Assembly (NCBI RefSeq): GCF_001429025.1 | Contig: NZ_LMHT01000011.1 | Span: 116,372-180,371 of the forward strand | Direction of reading: 5' to 3' | DNA: 64,000 nt | Source: Phenylobacterium sp. Root700 | Lineage (GTDB): Bacteria > Pseudomonadota > Alphaproteobacteria > Caulobacterales > Caulobacteraceae | Shown: in pieces, positions 34,078-42,481 of the stretch | How positions within the stretch are numbered: position 1 is the first letter of the stretch | How the letters are laid out: each line of letters begins with the position of its first letter | The notes under the pieces: model-generated | Databases searched by the model: none | Seen by the model: the letters and a program-made list of their open reading frames with translations, nothing else | Told to the model about the DNA's origin: nothing | Made by a program: the position numbers and the translations under genes

Positions 34078-35241
34078 TCAATTGGAAGCGAGGCTGGCGA
34101 AGGCGGCCTTGCCGGCGCCGGTCAGGACGATGTCGGCCTGGGGCGTGTGGACGCGGCCGCAGAGGACGTCGCGGTAGTGGCGTTGCAGGGGGTTGGCGCG
34201 TGACAGGCCCGGATTGCCGGTGGCGGCGATCGCCTTCTCGACGGCGGCGATGGCGTTCTCGGTGACCAGGTGCTTGACCAGCCCGCCATGGGCCGCGCCG
34301 AGCCGGCCCTCGGCGGCGGACTCCAGCAGGACGCGGTTCTGCAACAGCAGGCCGTCGATCTGCCCGACCAGTTCCTGGAACCGGGGCAGGGTCGCAAGCG
34401 ACTCCCCGAGGTTGGCCGGTTTGCGATCCAGCAGGAACTGTACGAACCAGTCCCGCGCCGAGCGCGCCACGGCGTCGTAGATCGCCGCCGTCAGCACCGG
34501 CGACCAGACGGCCATGGCCGGGTCGGGCGGCTGCGGCGCGCTGGGCAGGCGCGGCGCCAGGGCGTGGTGCTCGGGGATCGGCGTGTTCTCGAAGATCACG
34601 TCGTGGCTGCCGCTGGCGCGCAGGCCGGTGTGGTCCCAGGTCTCCTCGATCCGGCGGCCCGGCGCGTCGCGATGCACCAGGAAGCCGCCAACCCGCGGCG
34701 TGTCTTCGTCGGTGCGGGCCCAGACGATCATCCAGGTCAGGGCCGGCGAGCCGGTGGAGTAGATCTTGCGGCCCGACAGGCTCCAGCCGTCGGCGGTGCG
34801 CCGGGCGATAGTCGCCGGCAGGCCGCCCCGTGCGGGCGTGCCCAGTTCCGGTTCGACCCGCAGGGCGTTGATCAGGGCGCCATGCTCGACGGCGTCGCGG
34901 ACCACGCGGGCCTTCAGGTCGTCGGTGAAGCCGCCGCGCCCGTCCAATGAGGCGTGGAACAGGTACTGCATGGTCAGCACCAGGGCCGTGGCCGGTTCGC
35001 CCCGCGCCACGGCCTGGACCACCTTCAGCGTCGTGGGCAGGTCGGCCCCGCCGCCGCCCAGGCGCGGCGGCGCGGTCAGGGCCAGCAGGCCATGGCGATG
35101 CAGCGCGGCGAAATTCTCGAACGGGAAGCTGGAGTCGCGGTCATGTTCGGCCGCGGTCGCGGCGAAGGCGGCGGTGAGGTCCGGCAGCAGGGCGTCCAGG
35201 TCGACAGCCGCGCCGGGCGCTTCGGCGAGGAGTGCGCTCAC
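34078..35241 (-). CDS. SfnB/DszC-like acyl-CoA-dehydrogenase-family monooxygenase
   Basis: A 387-residue member of the acyl-CoA dehydrogenase superfamily. Features are LTAPPRLGGGGADLPTTL, the central beta domain with GWSLSGRKIYSTGSPALTWMIVWA, and the C-terminal helical bundle. In sulfur-acquisition operons such proteins (SfnB, DszC-like) are reduced-flavin-dependent oxygenases acting on sulfur compounds rather than true dehydrogenases. The start is a GTG overlapping the ssuB stop by GTGA. Its placement between SsuB and SsuD2 strongly supports an organosulfur role; the reaction itself is inferred. Confidence 0.8.
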   Translation of the reverse strand: MSALLAEAPGAAVDLDALLPDLTAAFAATAAEHDRDSSFPFENFAALHRHGLLALTAPPRLGGGGADLPTTLKVVQAVARGEPATALVLTMQYLFHASLDGRGGFTDDLKARVVRDAVEHGALINALRVEPELGTPARGGLPATIARRTADGWSLSGRKIYSTGSPALTWMIVWARTDEDTPRVGGFLVHRDAPGRRIEETWDHTGLRASGSHDVIFENTPIPEHHALAPRLPSAPQPPDPAMAVWSPVLTAAIYDAVARSARDWFVQFLLDRKPANLGESLATLPRFQELVGQIDGLLLQNRVLLESAAEGRLGAAHGGLVKHLVTENAIAAVEKAIAATGNPGLSRANPLQRHYRDVLCGRVHTPQADIVLTGAGKAAFASLASN

Positions 35242-36035
35242 GCCACGATCTCCCCGCTGGGGAAGGCGATCAGCGCGCCCTCGACCGGGGCGGCGCGCGG
35301 CGCTTCGACCCCGAGGTGGCCGAGCAGCCGATTGCGGATGGCACGGAACTCGGCGTTCGATTCCCGAGGTCTCGGCAGGGTGATCTTCTCTTCGGCGGCG
35401 ATGGCGCCGGCGTCGAGCACCAGCACGCGGTCGGCCAGAGAGATGGCTTCGTCCACGTCATGGGTGACCAGCAGCACGGCCGGCGCGTGCTTGCGCCAGA
35501 GCGACAGCACCAGGTCGTGCATGCGGATGCGGGTCAGGGCGTCCAGCGCCGCGAACGGTTCGTCCAGCAGCAGCAGGCCAGGTTCGCGGACCAGGGCGCG
35601 GGCCAGGGAAGCCCGCTGGCTCTCGCCGCCCGACAGGGTGGAGGGCCAGACCTCGAGGCGATGTCCCAGGCCAACCTCTTCCAGCGCGGCCTCGGCCCGA
35701 GCGCGGGCGTCGGCGCCGCTCAGGCCCAGCGCCACGTTGCGCCAGACCCGTTTCCACGGCAGCAGGCGGGCGTCCTGGAAGACCACGGCGCGGGTCGCCG
35801 GCGTCGTCACGTCCTGGCCGCCGGCGGAGTCGAGACCCGCCAGGGTGCGGAGCAGGGTGGTCTTGCCCGAGCCGCTGCGGCCGAGCAGGGCGACGAATTC
35901 GCCCCGGCCGATGTCGATGTTCAGGTCGTTCAGGACGACGGTCTGGCCAAAGCGGCGGGTGAAGTTGCGGACCCGGACGGCGGGAGCGTCACGGTCGGCC
36001 GTCTCGGGGATGGGGCGGGCGAGGGATGGCGGCAC
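35238..36035 (-). CDS. ssuB: sulfonate ABC transporter ATP-binding protein SsuB
   Basis: A 265-residue cytoplasmic ABC ATPase of the nitrate/sulfonate/taurine family. Walker A GRSGSGKTT (52-60), Q-loop Q87, signature LSGGE (134-138), Walker B LLLLDEP (154-160) and H-loop H192 (THDVDEA) are all intact. It starts at a GTG 15 bases after the ssuC stop and overlaps the next gene by GTGA. It powers the SsuC permease; with two binding proteins and one ATPase in the island it may serve both. Confidence 0.92.
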   Translation of the reverse strand: MPPSLARPIPETADRDAPAVRVRNFTRRFGQTVVLNDLNIDIGRGEFVALLGRSGSGKTTLLRTLAGLDSAGGQDVTTPATRAVVFQDARLLPWKRVWRNVALGLSGADARARAEAALEEVGLGHRLEVWPSTLSGGESQRASLARALVREPGLLLLDEPFAALDALTRIRMHDLVLSLWRKHAPAVLLVTHDVDEAISLADRVLVLDAGAIAAEEKITLPRPRESNAEFRAIRNRLLGHLGVEAPRAAPVEGALIAFPSGEIVA

Positions 36036-36050
36036 GGTCGGGCCTTTCGC

Positions 36051-36860
36051 TCAGGACTTGATGAAGGACGGACGCCAGGCCAGCGCGTGCTGTTCCAGCG
36101 AGCGGACGATGAGGTCGGCGGCCAGGCCAAGCGCGGCGTAGACCAGCAGGCAGACGACGATGATGTCGGTGCGCATGAAGTCGCGGGCGTTGTTGATCAG
36201 GTGGCCAAGACCGGCCGAGGCGTTGATCTGCTCGGCCACCACCAGGACCAGCAGGGCCACGCCCATGGCGTAGCGCAGGCCGACCAGGAACGAGGGCAGG
36301 GCGCCGGGCAGGATGACGTGGATGATCTGCTGGACCTGGCTCAGTCCGAAGCTGCGGGCGGCTTCGATCAGGCGGACGTCCACGGCGCGGATGCCCGAGA
36401 ACAGATTGAGATAGATCGGGAACACCGTCGCCACCGCGATCAGGGTGATCTTCGGCGCCTCGCCAATCCCGAACCAGACGATGAACAGCGGGGTGAGCGC
36501 CAGGCTGGGGATCGTCCGCTTGATCTGCATCAGCGGGTCGACCGCCGTCTCGCCCACCTTGGAGAGGCCGGCGACCAGGGCCAGGACCGTTCCAACCACC
36601 AGGCCGATGCCGAGGCCGGCGGCGGCCCGCGCCAGCGAGACCACGAGGTTGGCCGGCAGCTCGCCGCTGGCGGTCAGTTCCCAGAGGGCGCCCAGCACGG
36701 TCGACGGCGCGGCCAGGATGCGCGGCGGAATGACCCCCGAACGCGAGCCCAGCTCCCAGAGCAGGAGCAGCAGAACCGGCGACAACCAACGAGCATTGCT
36801 CAAGGCAAATCTCGGCAGGCGCAGTTCGATAGGTTTTCTATCGGCCGTCGTTAGAGACAC
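36051..36860 (-). CDS. ssuC: sulfonate ABC transporter permease SsuC
   Basis: A 269-residue inner-membrane permease with about six hydrophobic segments. The cytoplasmic EAA loop is EAARSFGLSQVQQIIHVILP, which couples to SsuB; the IKRTIPSLALTPLFIVWFGIGEAPKI region is typical of SsuC/TauC. The frame is open far upstream into the divergent LysR gene, so I chose the GTG at 36860, eight bases after GGAG. This is the first gene of a seven-gene minus-strand operon running to 30130 and is divergent from the LysR regulator, which probably controls it. Confidence 0.9.
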   Translation of the reverse strand: MSLTTADRKPIELRLPRFALSNARWLSPVLLLLLWELGSRSGVIPPRILAAPSTVLGALWELTASGELPANLVVSLARAAAGLGIGLVVGTVLALVAGLSKVGETAVDPLMQIKRTIPSLALTPLFIVWFGIGEAPKITLIAVATVFPIYLNLFSGIRAVDVRLIEAARSFGLSQVQQIIHVILPGALPSFLVGLRYAMGVALLVLVVAEQINASAGLGHLINNARDFMRTDIIVVCLLVYAALGLAADLIVRSLEQHALAWRPSFIKS

Positions 36861-36996
36861 TGGAAGGGCTCCGGGCTTTGCGGCGCAAGGGAAAAATCCG
36901 CTTGGCGTTTCCCGAGAAAGCCCGTTAATTCCTACCAACTCAATAGACTTATCCTCAACCCAACTATCAGGGAATCTCATAAGTGGACGCACCCCG
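36861..36996. promoter_or_regulatory. divergent promoter region, ssuC operon / LysR
   Basis: A 136-base region between divergent genes is the usual site of LysR control. It contains ATTCCTA at 36928-36934 and an AT-rich tract with ACTTATCC and ACTATCAGG downstream. No precise -10/-35 was fixed. Confidence 0.45.
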
Positions 36997-37833
36997 ATGG
37001 CCGTGAATTTGCCCACCGAACTGCTGCGGAGTTTCGCCGCGATCGTGGACTCCGGCTCGATGCTGCGGGCGACCGAGCGGGTGTTCGTCACCCAGTCGGC
37101 GCTCAGCCTGCAGATGAAGCGGCTGGAGGAGACGGTGCAGGCGCCGCTGTTCCACCGCGACGGCCGCAGGCTGGTGCTGACCCCGATGGGCCAGAGCCTG
37201 CTCACCTTCGCGCGCGAGATGCTGGCGACCAACGACCGGGCGGTGGCGGCCCTGACCGGCGACGCCCTGGCCGGGCCTGCGCGGGTCGGCCTGGTGCAGG
37301 ACTTCGCCGAAACCCTGCTCTCAGGCGTCCTGTCGCAGTTCGTGCAGCTCAATCCCGACGTCCAATTGCAGGTGCGGGTCGGCGGCTCGCAGGAGCTGCT
37401 GGAGCTGCTGAAATCGGACCGCCTCGACGTCGTGCTCTGCATGGGGGCGGGCGATGACGCCGCCGCCATCCGGGTCGCGCCGACCGTCTGGCTGGGCGAC
37501 GAGGCGCTGCTGGACGACGACGTGCTGCCGCTCGCCATTCTGGAGGAGCCCTGCCGTTTCCGCGACGCCGCCCTGGCGGCGTTGAAGGCGGCCGGGCGCC
37601 CCTATCGCGTGGTGCTGGAGACGCCCAGCCTTTCGGTGCTGCGCGCGGCGGTCAACGCCGGGCTTGGCGTCAGCTGCAGGACGCAGATGTTTTCGGGTCG
37701 CCTGATCGCCGGCGCGGAGACCTCGCTGCCGGCCCTGCCGAGCGTCGCCTATGTCAGCCACACCCGCGCCAACCCGCACTCGACCATCACCCACCTCGCC
37801 GACCTCATGCACGCGGCGGTGCTGGACCAATGA
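36997..37833 (+). CDS. LysR-family transcriptional regulator
   Basis: A 278-residue regulator with an N-terminal winged helix-turn-helix ([38 protein letters not shown]) and a C-terminal effector-binding domain with FLC/LL-type lobes ([16 protein letters not shown]..., [13 protein letters not shown]). It is divergent from ssuC by 136 bases, the classic arrangement for a LysR activator of the neighbouring operon; a sulfur-status effector such as sulfate, APS or acetylserine is possible by analogy with CysB/Cbl. The ATG at 36997 is chosen; the frame upstream runs antisense through ssuC. Its stop overlaps the next start as ATGA. Confidence 0.9.
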   Translation: MAVNLPTELLRSFAAIVDSGSMLRATERVFVTQSALSLQMKRLEETVQAPLFHRDGRRLVLTPMGQSLLTFAREMLATNDRAVAALTGDALAGPARVGLVQDFAETLLSGVLSQFVQLNPDVQLQVRVGGSQELLELLKSDRLDVVLCMGAGDDAAAIRVAPTVWLGDEALLDDDVLPLAILEEPCRFRDAALAALKAAGRPYRVVLETPSLSVLRAAVNAGLGVSCRTQMFSGRLIAGAETSLPALPSVAYVSHTRANPHSTITHLADLMHAAVLDQ

Positions 37834-38447
37834 ACGACCAAGCCGGAGCCCCAGTCATGACCGCGCCGCTGCCGGACCACGCCCTCGACCAGCTGTTCCG
37901 AGCCGCGCGGACCGCCAACGCATGGACGCCCAGGCCGGTGTCACAGGCGGTGCTGCGCGACCTCTACGAGCTGGCCAAGTGGGGACCGACCTCGGCCAAT
38001 GTCTGCCCAGCGCGGTTCGTGTTCCTGACCACACCGCAGGCCAAGGCGCGGCTGTCGCCGCACCTCTCCAGCGCCAATCGCGCCAAGACCCTGGATGCGC
38101 CGGTCACCGCGATCATCGCCTACGACCTGGACTTCGCCGAGCGGACGCCCGAGCTCTTCCCGCACAATCCCGGCGCCAAGGCCTGGTTCGCCGATCCGGA
38201 GGTGGCGGCGGTCACTGCGATCCGTAACGGCACCCTCCAGGGCGCCTATCTGATGCTGGCGGCTCGGGCGCTGGGCCTGGATTGCGGGCCGATGTCGGGC
38301 TTCGATCACGCCGCCGTCGACGCCGAATTCTTCGCGGGCCGGCGCCTTGCGACAAACTTCATCTGCAATCTGGGCTACGCCTCGCAGGCCGACCTGTTTC
38401 CGAGGCTGCCGCGTCTCGCCTTCGACGACGCCTGCGAGCTGCTCTGA
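37830..38447 (+). CDS. nitroreductase-family protein, RutE-like
   Basis: A 205-residue FMN-binding nitroreductase-fold protein closely matching RutE/malonic semialdehyde reductase: [47 protein letters not shown] and [13 protein letters not shown]. RutE reduces malonic semialdehyde to 3-hydroxypropionate in E. coli pyrimidine degradation. No other rut gene is present here. It is coupled to the LysR regulator by ATGA, so it belongs to the sulfur region; a role in clearing a C3 semialdehyde made by desulfonation of a 3-carbon sulfonate is a reasonable guess. Confidence 0.85.
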   Translation: MNDQAGAPVMTAPLPDHALDQLFRAARTANAWTPRPVSQAVLRDLYELAKWGPTSANVCPARFVFLTTPQAKARLSPHLSSANRAKTLDAPVTAIIAYDLDFAERTPELFPHNPGAKAWFADPEVAAVTAIRNGTLQGAYLMLAARALGLDCGPMSGFDHAAVDAEFFAGRRLATNFICNLGYASQADLFPRLPRLAFDDACELL

Positions 38448-38579
38448 CGGGCGGCCTGTTCCGTCGACGAGGGAAACCGCCGCCGCTGCTCCCGGGCGAC
38501 ATTGGCGTGAGAAGGAAGCCCTAGGCGGCTGATCTGGTGTGACCGATACGTGATCACGCCGGGGCTTGGCGTCTGGGCG

Positions 38580-38602
38580 ATATAATGACACGAATAGTGT
38601 CA
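38580..38602 (+). promoter_or_regulatory. sulfatase promoter with -10 box and operator
   Basis: TATAAT (38581-38586) overlaps the inverted repeat TGACAC-GAATA-GTGTCA (38586-38602). The repeat matches one at 41262-41284 at 20 of 23 positions. A repressor bound here would cover the -10 box and transcription start. The start codon lies 20 bases further on. Confidence 0.7.
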
Positions 38603-38622
38603 ATATAAGTCGGGAGGCGACG

Positions 38623-40302
38623 ATGAGGCGATGGGCAGGGGTGGGCGCTGTTGTGCTCGTATCGGCGGCCGCCTTGAGTCTGGCGGCCGCGAACAAGACC
38701 ACCGTCCTGTCGCTGATCGCCAGGGCCCGCATGCCGCATGTAGAGCCGAACCGGCCGGTGACCTGGGCCCAGGGACCGCAGGCGGCCCCGGCCGGTGCGC
38801 GGCCGCCCAACGTGGTGTTCATCCTGGCCGACGACCTTGGCTACAACGACATCACCTTCAACGGCGGCGGGGTGGCGAACGGCGCCGTGCCGACCCCGAA
38901 CATCGATTCCATCGGCAAGACCGGGGTGGCCTTCGCCAACGGCTATGCGGGCAACGCGACCTGCGCGCCCTCGCGCGCGGCGATCATGACCGGTCGCTAC
39001 GCCACGCGCTTTGGTTTTGAGTTCACCCCCGCGCCGGTGGCGTTCGCGCGGATGGTGGGGACCGAGGCCGAGCCCGGCGCGCTGGTCAAACCGAAGTTCT
39101 TCCCCGACCGGGTCAAGGACATGCCGGCCGGCAGCGCGACGCGCTCGCCCTCGGCGGTCAACGAGCTGAGCGTCCCAGCCAGCGAGATCACCATCGCCGA
39201 GGTCCTCAAGACTCGCGGCTACCACACCATCCATCTCGGCAAGTGGCACCTGGGCGGCAAGGCCGGTTCGCGGCCGGAGGACCAGGGTTTCGACGAGAGC
39301 CTGGGCTTCATCGCCGGCGGCTCGATGTACCTGCCGGCCAAGGACCCGGGCGTCGTCAACTCCAAGCAGTCCTGGGACGCGATCGACCGCTTCCTGTGGC
39401 CGAACCTGCCCTATGCGGTGCAGTACAACGGCGCGGCGCTGTTCAAGCCGAAAGGCTACATGACCGACTATCTGGCTGACGAGGCGGTCAAGGCGATCAA
39501 GGCCAACAAGAGCCGTCCGTTCTTCCTCTATTTCGCCCCGAACGCGATCCACACGCCGTTGCAGGCCAAGCGGGAGGACTACGACGCCCTGCCGCAGATC
39601 AAGGATCACCGCCTGCGGGTCTATGGCGCCATGGCCCGCAACCTCGATCACAATGTGGGGCGCATCCTTCAAGCGCTGAAGGACGAGGGGCTGGACGACA
39701 ACACCCTGGTGATCTTCACCAGCGACAACGGCGGCGCCGGCTATGTCGGTCTGCCCGACGTGAACAAGCCCTATCGCGGCTTCAAGTCGACCTTCTTCGA
39801 AGGCGGCATCCACTCGCCGTTCTTCATGCGCTGGCCCGGCGTGATCCCGGCGGGATCGAGTTACGCCTATCCGGTCGGCCACATCGACATCTTCGCGACC
39901 GCGGCCGCGGCCGCGGGGGCGCCGATGCCGACCGACCGCACGATCGACGGGGTCGACCTGTTGCCGCACCTGCAAGGCAAACTCGCCGGGCGGCCTCACC
40001 AGACGCTGTTCTGGCGCTCGGGTCAGTACAAGGCGGTGCTGGACGGCGACTGGAAGCTGCAGGTGAGCGGCGCGCGCGACAAGGTCTGGCTCTACGACCT
40101 GGCCAATGATCCGAATGAGCAACGCGACCTGTCGCTCGCCCAGCCTCAGAAGGTGAAGGCCATGATGGCGCTGATCGCCGCCCAGGACGCACAAAGCGCC
40201 AAGCCGATCTGGCCCTCGCTGCTGCAAGGCGCCGTCCTGATCGACAAGCCCGGCGGCGTTCCCCAGAAGGCCGGCGACGAATACATCCTCTGGGACAACT
40301 AA
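38623..40302 (+). CDS. arylsulfatase-type sulfatase
   Basis: A 559-residue sulfatase with an N-terminal signal/anchor (VVLVSAAALSLAAA). The metal-binding Asp pair is D70-D71 (ILADDLGYND). The formylglycine-modified Cys is C114 in NATCAPSRAAIMTGR (C-x-P-S-R), then GYHTIHLGKWHLGG and TSDNGGAG complete the active site. It releases sulfate from a sulfate ester in the periplasm; a formylglycine-generating enzyme is not in this window. GGGAGG precedes the ATG at 38623; a shared operator lies in its promoter. It converges with the dehalogenase-like gene, which ends 11 bases away. Confidence 0.9.
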   Translation: MRRWAGVGAVVLVSAAALSLAAANKTTVLSLIARARMPHVEPNRPVTWAQGPQAAPAGARPPNVVFILADDLGYNDITFNGGGVANGAVPTPNIDSIGKTGVAFANGYAGNATCAPSRAAIMTGRYATRFGFEFTPAPVAFARMVGTEAEPGALVKPKFFPDRVKDMPAGSATRSPSAVNELSVPASEITIAEVLKTRGYHTIHLGKWHLGGKAGSRPEDQGFDESLGFIAGGSMYLPAKDPGVVNSKQSWDAIDRFLWPNLPYAVQYNGAALFKPKGYMTDYLADEAVKAIKANKSRPFFLYFAPNAIHTPLQAKREDYDALPQIKDHRLRVYGAMARNLDHNVGRILQALKDEGLDDNTLVIFTSDNGGAGYVGLPDVNKPYRGFKSTFFEGGIHSPFFMRWPGVIPAGSSYAYPVGHIDIFATAAAAAGAPMPTDRTIDGVDLLPHLQGKLAGRPHQTLFWRSGQYKAVLDGDWKLQVSGARDKVWLYDLANDPNEQRDLSLAQPQKVKAMMALIAAQDAQSAKPIWPSLLQGAVLIDKPGGVPQKAGDEYILWDN

Positions 40303-40312
40303 GGCGCGCGCC

Positions 40313-41215
40313 TCAAGGGCGGCGGCTGATGAGGCCGTCGATGACGGCGACGATGTCGTCGGGGCAGTCTTCCTGCAGGAAATGGCCGCCCTTCAGGGTG
40401 ACGTGCGGCTGGCCCTTGGCGCCGGGCATCCGCGCCTGGAACATCGCATCGCCCCCGTGGGTCACCGGGTCGGCGTCGCTGAAGGCGGTGACGACCGGCC
40501 GCTCGAAGCGCTCCAGCACCTTCCAGGCCTCCAGGTTCTGCGCCACCGAGGCGTGCTCGGGGGTGACCGGCACCAGGGCGGGGAACTGCCGCGCGCCTTC
40601 CTTGTAGGTCTCGTCGGGGAAGGGCGCGTCATAGGCGGCGACCTCCTCGGGCGTGAGGTTCCGCGCCGCGCCGCCGTTGACGATCATGCCGATCGGCATC
40701 AGCGGGACGGCCTGGCTGAAGGTCAGCCAGGCCTTGAAGCCCTCGGTCATGCCCGAGCCGGCGGGCAGGCCGGTGTTGGCGACGACGATCCCGGCGAAGC
40801 GCTCAGGGAAGGCGGCGACCAGGCGAAGGCCGATCAGCCCGCCCCAGTCCTGGCAGAACAGCGTCAGGCCCGAGAGGTCGAGGGCGGTCAGCCACCGGCT
40901 CATCCAGGCGACGTGCCGCTCATAGGTGTAGTCGGCCCGGCTGGCGGGCTTGTCGGAGCGTCCAAAGCCGATGAGGTCGGGACCGATCACCCGGCGGCCC
41001 TTGGCGACCAGGCCGGCGATCACGTTCCGGTAGAGATAGGCCCAGGACGGCTCGCCGTGCATCAGCAGCACCGGGGCGCCGTCGCGCGGCCCTTCGTCGA
41101 CATAGTGCAGCCGCAGGGGCGGGCCGTCCGGGTTCTCTATCTCCAGATAATGCGGGGCGTAGGGCCAGCCCTCCAAGCCCGAGAAGCGGTCGTCCGGAGT
41201 CCTCAGAACCTGCAT
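40313..41215 (-). CDS. haloalkane dehalogenase-like alpha/beta hydrolase (subfamily I pattern)
   Basis: A 300-residue cytoplasmic alpha/beta hydrolase. HGEPSW (53-58) carries the oxyanion Glu/Trp; the nucleophile is D123 in [10 protein letters not shown] with W124 beside it as a halide-binding residue. The acid is D247 or D249 in [11 protein letters not shown], and the base is H278 in GGHFLQED. This combination is the one described for haloalkane dehalogenases of subfamily I such as DhlA. Hydrolysis of a halogenated carbon to an alcohol and halide is therefore possible, but close relatives can be epoxide or ester hydrolases. The promoter shares the sulfatase operator. Confidence 0.8.
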   Translation of the reverse strand: MQVLRTPDDRFSGLEGWPYAPHYLEIENPDGPPLRLHYVDEGPRDGAPVLLMHGEPSWAYLYRNVIAGLVAKGRRVIGPDLIGFGRSDKPASRADYTYERHVAWMSRWLTALDLSGLTLFCQDWGGLIGLRLVAAFPERFAGIVVANTGLPAGSGMTEGFKAWLTFSQAVPLMPIGMIVNGGAARNLTPEEVAAYDAPFPDETYKEGARQFPALVPVTPEHASVAQNLEAWKVLERFERPVVTAFSDADPVTHGGDAMFQARMPGAKGQPHVTLKGGHFLQEDCPDDIVAVIDGLISRRP

Positions 41216-41261
41216 CGCATCTCCTCGCGCGCACTCGGCGCTGGCGAACCTTCGAAACTAA

Positions 41262-41284
41262 TGACATTATGCGTGTCACTATAT
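41262..41284 (-). promoter_or_regulatory. operator shared with the sulfatase promoter
   Basis: The inverted repeat TGACAC-N5-ATGTCA (read on the minus strand) with the flank ATATAG matches the sulfatase operator at 20 of 23 positions. It lies in the 103-base divergent region between the dehalogenase-like gene and the MBL-fold gene, so it may control both. Confidence 0.65.
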
Positions 41285-41318
41285 TCCGAGCCGGTCAAGC
41301 CGGCCATGGGGGAGCGCT

Positions 41319-42413
41319 ATGTCTCGAGGGTGGAAAGCCGGACTTGTGGTCGTGGCGGTGCTCGCGCTGGTCTCGGCCGCGGTGTGGACGATGCGTGGGG
41401 CTGTCGCGATGGCGGCGATGGAGAAGATCTATGCGCGGGCGATGGCGCCTGACCCGTTCAGCGATCTGCCGGACGGCCTGCATGTCGGCCTGTGCGGATC
41501 AGGCTCGCCTATGCCTGACCCGGCCCGGGCCGGTCCTTGCACGGTGGTGCTGGCGGGACGGCAGCTGTTCGTGGTCGACGCCGGCGCCGGCGGGACCAAG
41601 AATCTCAGCCTGATGAACCTGCCGCCGGGCAAGGTGGATGCGATCTTCCTGACCCATCTGCACTCCGACCATATCGACGGTCTGGGCGAACTGATGCTGC
41701 AGCGTTGGGCTGGGGGCGGCCGCGCCTCGCCGGTGCCGGTCTACGGGCCGACCGGGGTCGAGACGGTGGTGGCCGGCTTCCAGGACGCCTATCGCCTCGA
41801 TCGCGGATACCGCGTCGCCCACCACGGCGAGAAGGTCACCCCGCCCAGCGGTTTCGGCGGCCTGCCGCGTTCGTTCAACCCGCCGAGAAACGCCCCTGAC
41901 GTGGTGCTGATCGATACGCCGGACCTGAAGGTCACGTCCTTCCCGGTGCATCATTCGCCGGTCGAACCGGCGGTCGGCTACAAGTTTGTCTACAAGGGGC
42001 GCAGCGCGGTGATCAGCGGCGACACCACCGCCTCCGAGCGCGTCGAGGCGGCGTCCAAGGGCGTCGATCTGCTGGTGCACGAAGGCCAGTCGACGGCGCT
42101 GGTGGCGATGCAGCACAAGGCCGCGATGGCCGCTGGCCGCCAGAACCTGGTGGCGATCACTCACGACATCCTCTCCTATCACACGCCGCCCGAGGACGCG
42201 GCGCGGTTGGCGGAGCGGGCCGGCGCGCGCTACCTGCTGTTCACCCACATCATTCCGCCCCTGCCGATGCGGGCGCTGGAGGGGCCGTTCCTGGGCGACG
42301 CGCGGGCGCTGTTCTCCGGCGAGATCCGGGTCGGTCATGATGGCGACCTGATCAGCCTGCCGGCTGGCGGCAAGGAAATCCGCCGTATCGATCGTCTCGC
42401 TATCTTCCAGTGA
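41319..42413 (+). CDS. MBL-fold metal-dependent hydrolase, membrane-anchored
   Basis: A 364-residue protein with an uncleaved N-terminal helix (GLVVVAVLALVSAAVWTM), then a metallo-beta-lactamase domain: LTHLHSDHIDGL with H113, H115, D117 and H118, plus VHHSPVEP, VISGDTTASE and LFTHIIPP as further ligands. It resembles RNase Z-like/arylsulfatase-type members more than beta-lactamases. It probably hydrolyses a phosphate, sulfate or ester bond in the periplasm; the substrate is unknown. The ATG at 41319 follows GGGGGAG. It is divergent from the dehalogenase-like gene over the shared operator. Confidence 0.85.
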   Translation: MSRGWKAGLVVVAVLALVSAAVWTMRGAVAMAAMEKIYARAMAPDPFSDLPDGLHVGLCGSGSPMPDPARAGPCTVVLAGRQLFVVDAGAGGTKNLSLMNLPPGKVDAIFLTHLHSDHIDGLGELMLQRWAGGGRASPVPVYGPTGVETVVAGFQDAYRLDRGYRVAHHGEKVTPPSGFGGLPRSFNPPRNAPDVVLIDTPDLKVTSFPVHHSPVEPAVGYKFVYKGRSAVISGDTTASERVEAASKGVDLLVHEGQSTALVAMQHKAAMAAGRQNLVAITHDILSYHTPPEDAARLAERAGARYLLFTHIIPPLPMRALEGPFLGDARALFSGEIRVGHDGDLISLPAGGKEIRRIDRLAIFQ

Positions 42414-42481
42414 CGGCGCGGCTGGAGCTTGAACGCGCCAGGCCCTAAGTCATGGACCAGACCTAGGGTAGGCGAGGTGGC

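Noticed and set aside
34078..35241. True acyl-CoA dehydrogenase of beta-oxidation
   Set aside because: The gene lies inside an ssu operon with GTGA coupling to ssuB; the SfnB/DszC-like role fits better, though the fold is the same.
41319..42413. Beta-lactamase (antibiotic resistance) call for the MBL-fold gene
   Set aside because: The HxHxDH motif is shared by many hydrolases; the membrane anchor and C-terminal THIIPP resemble RNase Z/arylsulfatase-like members, and the context is catabolic.
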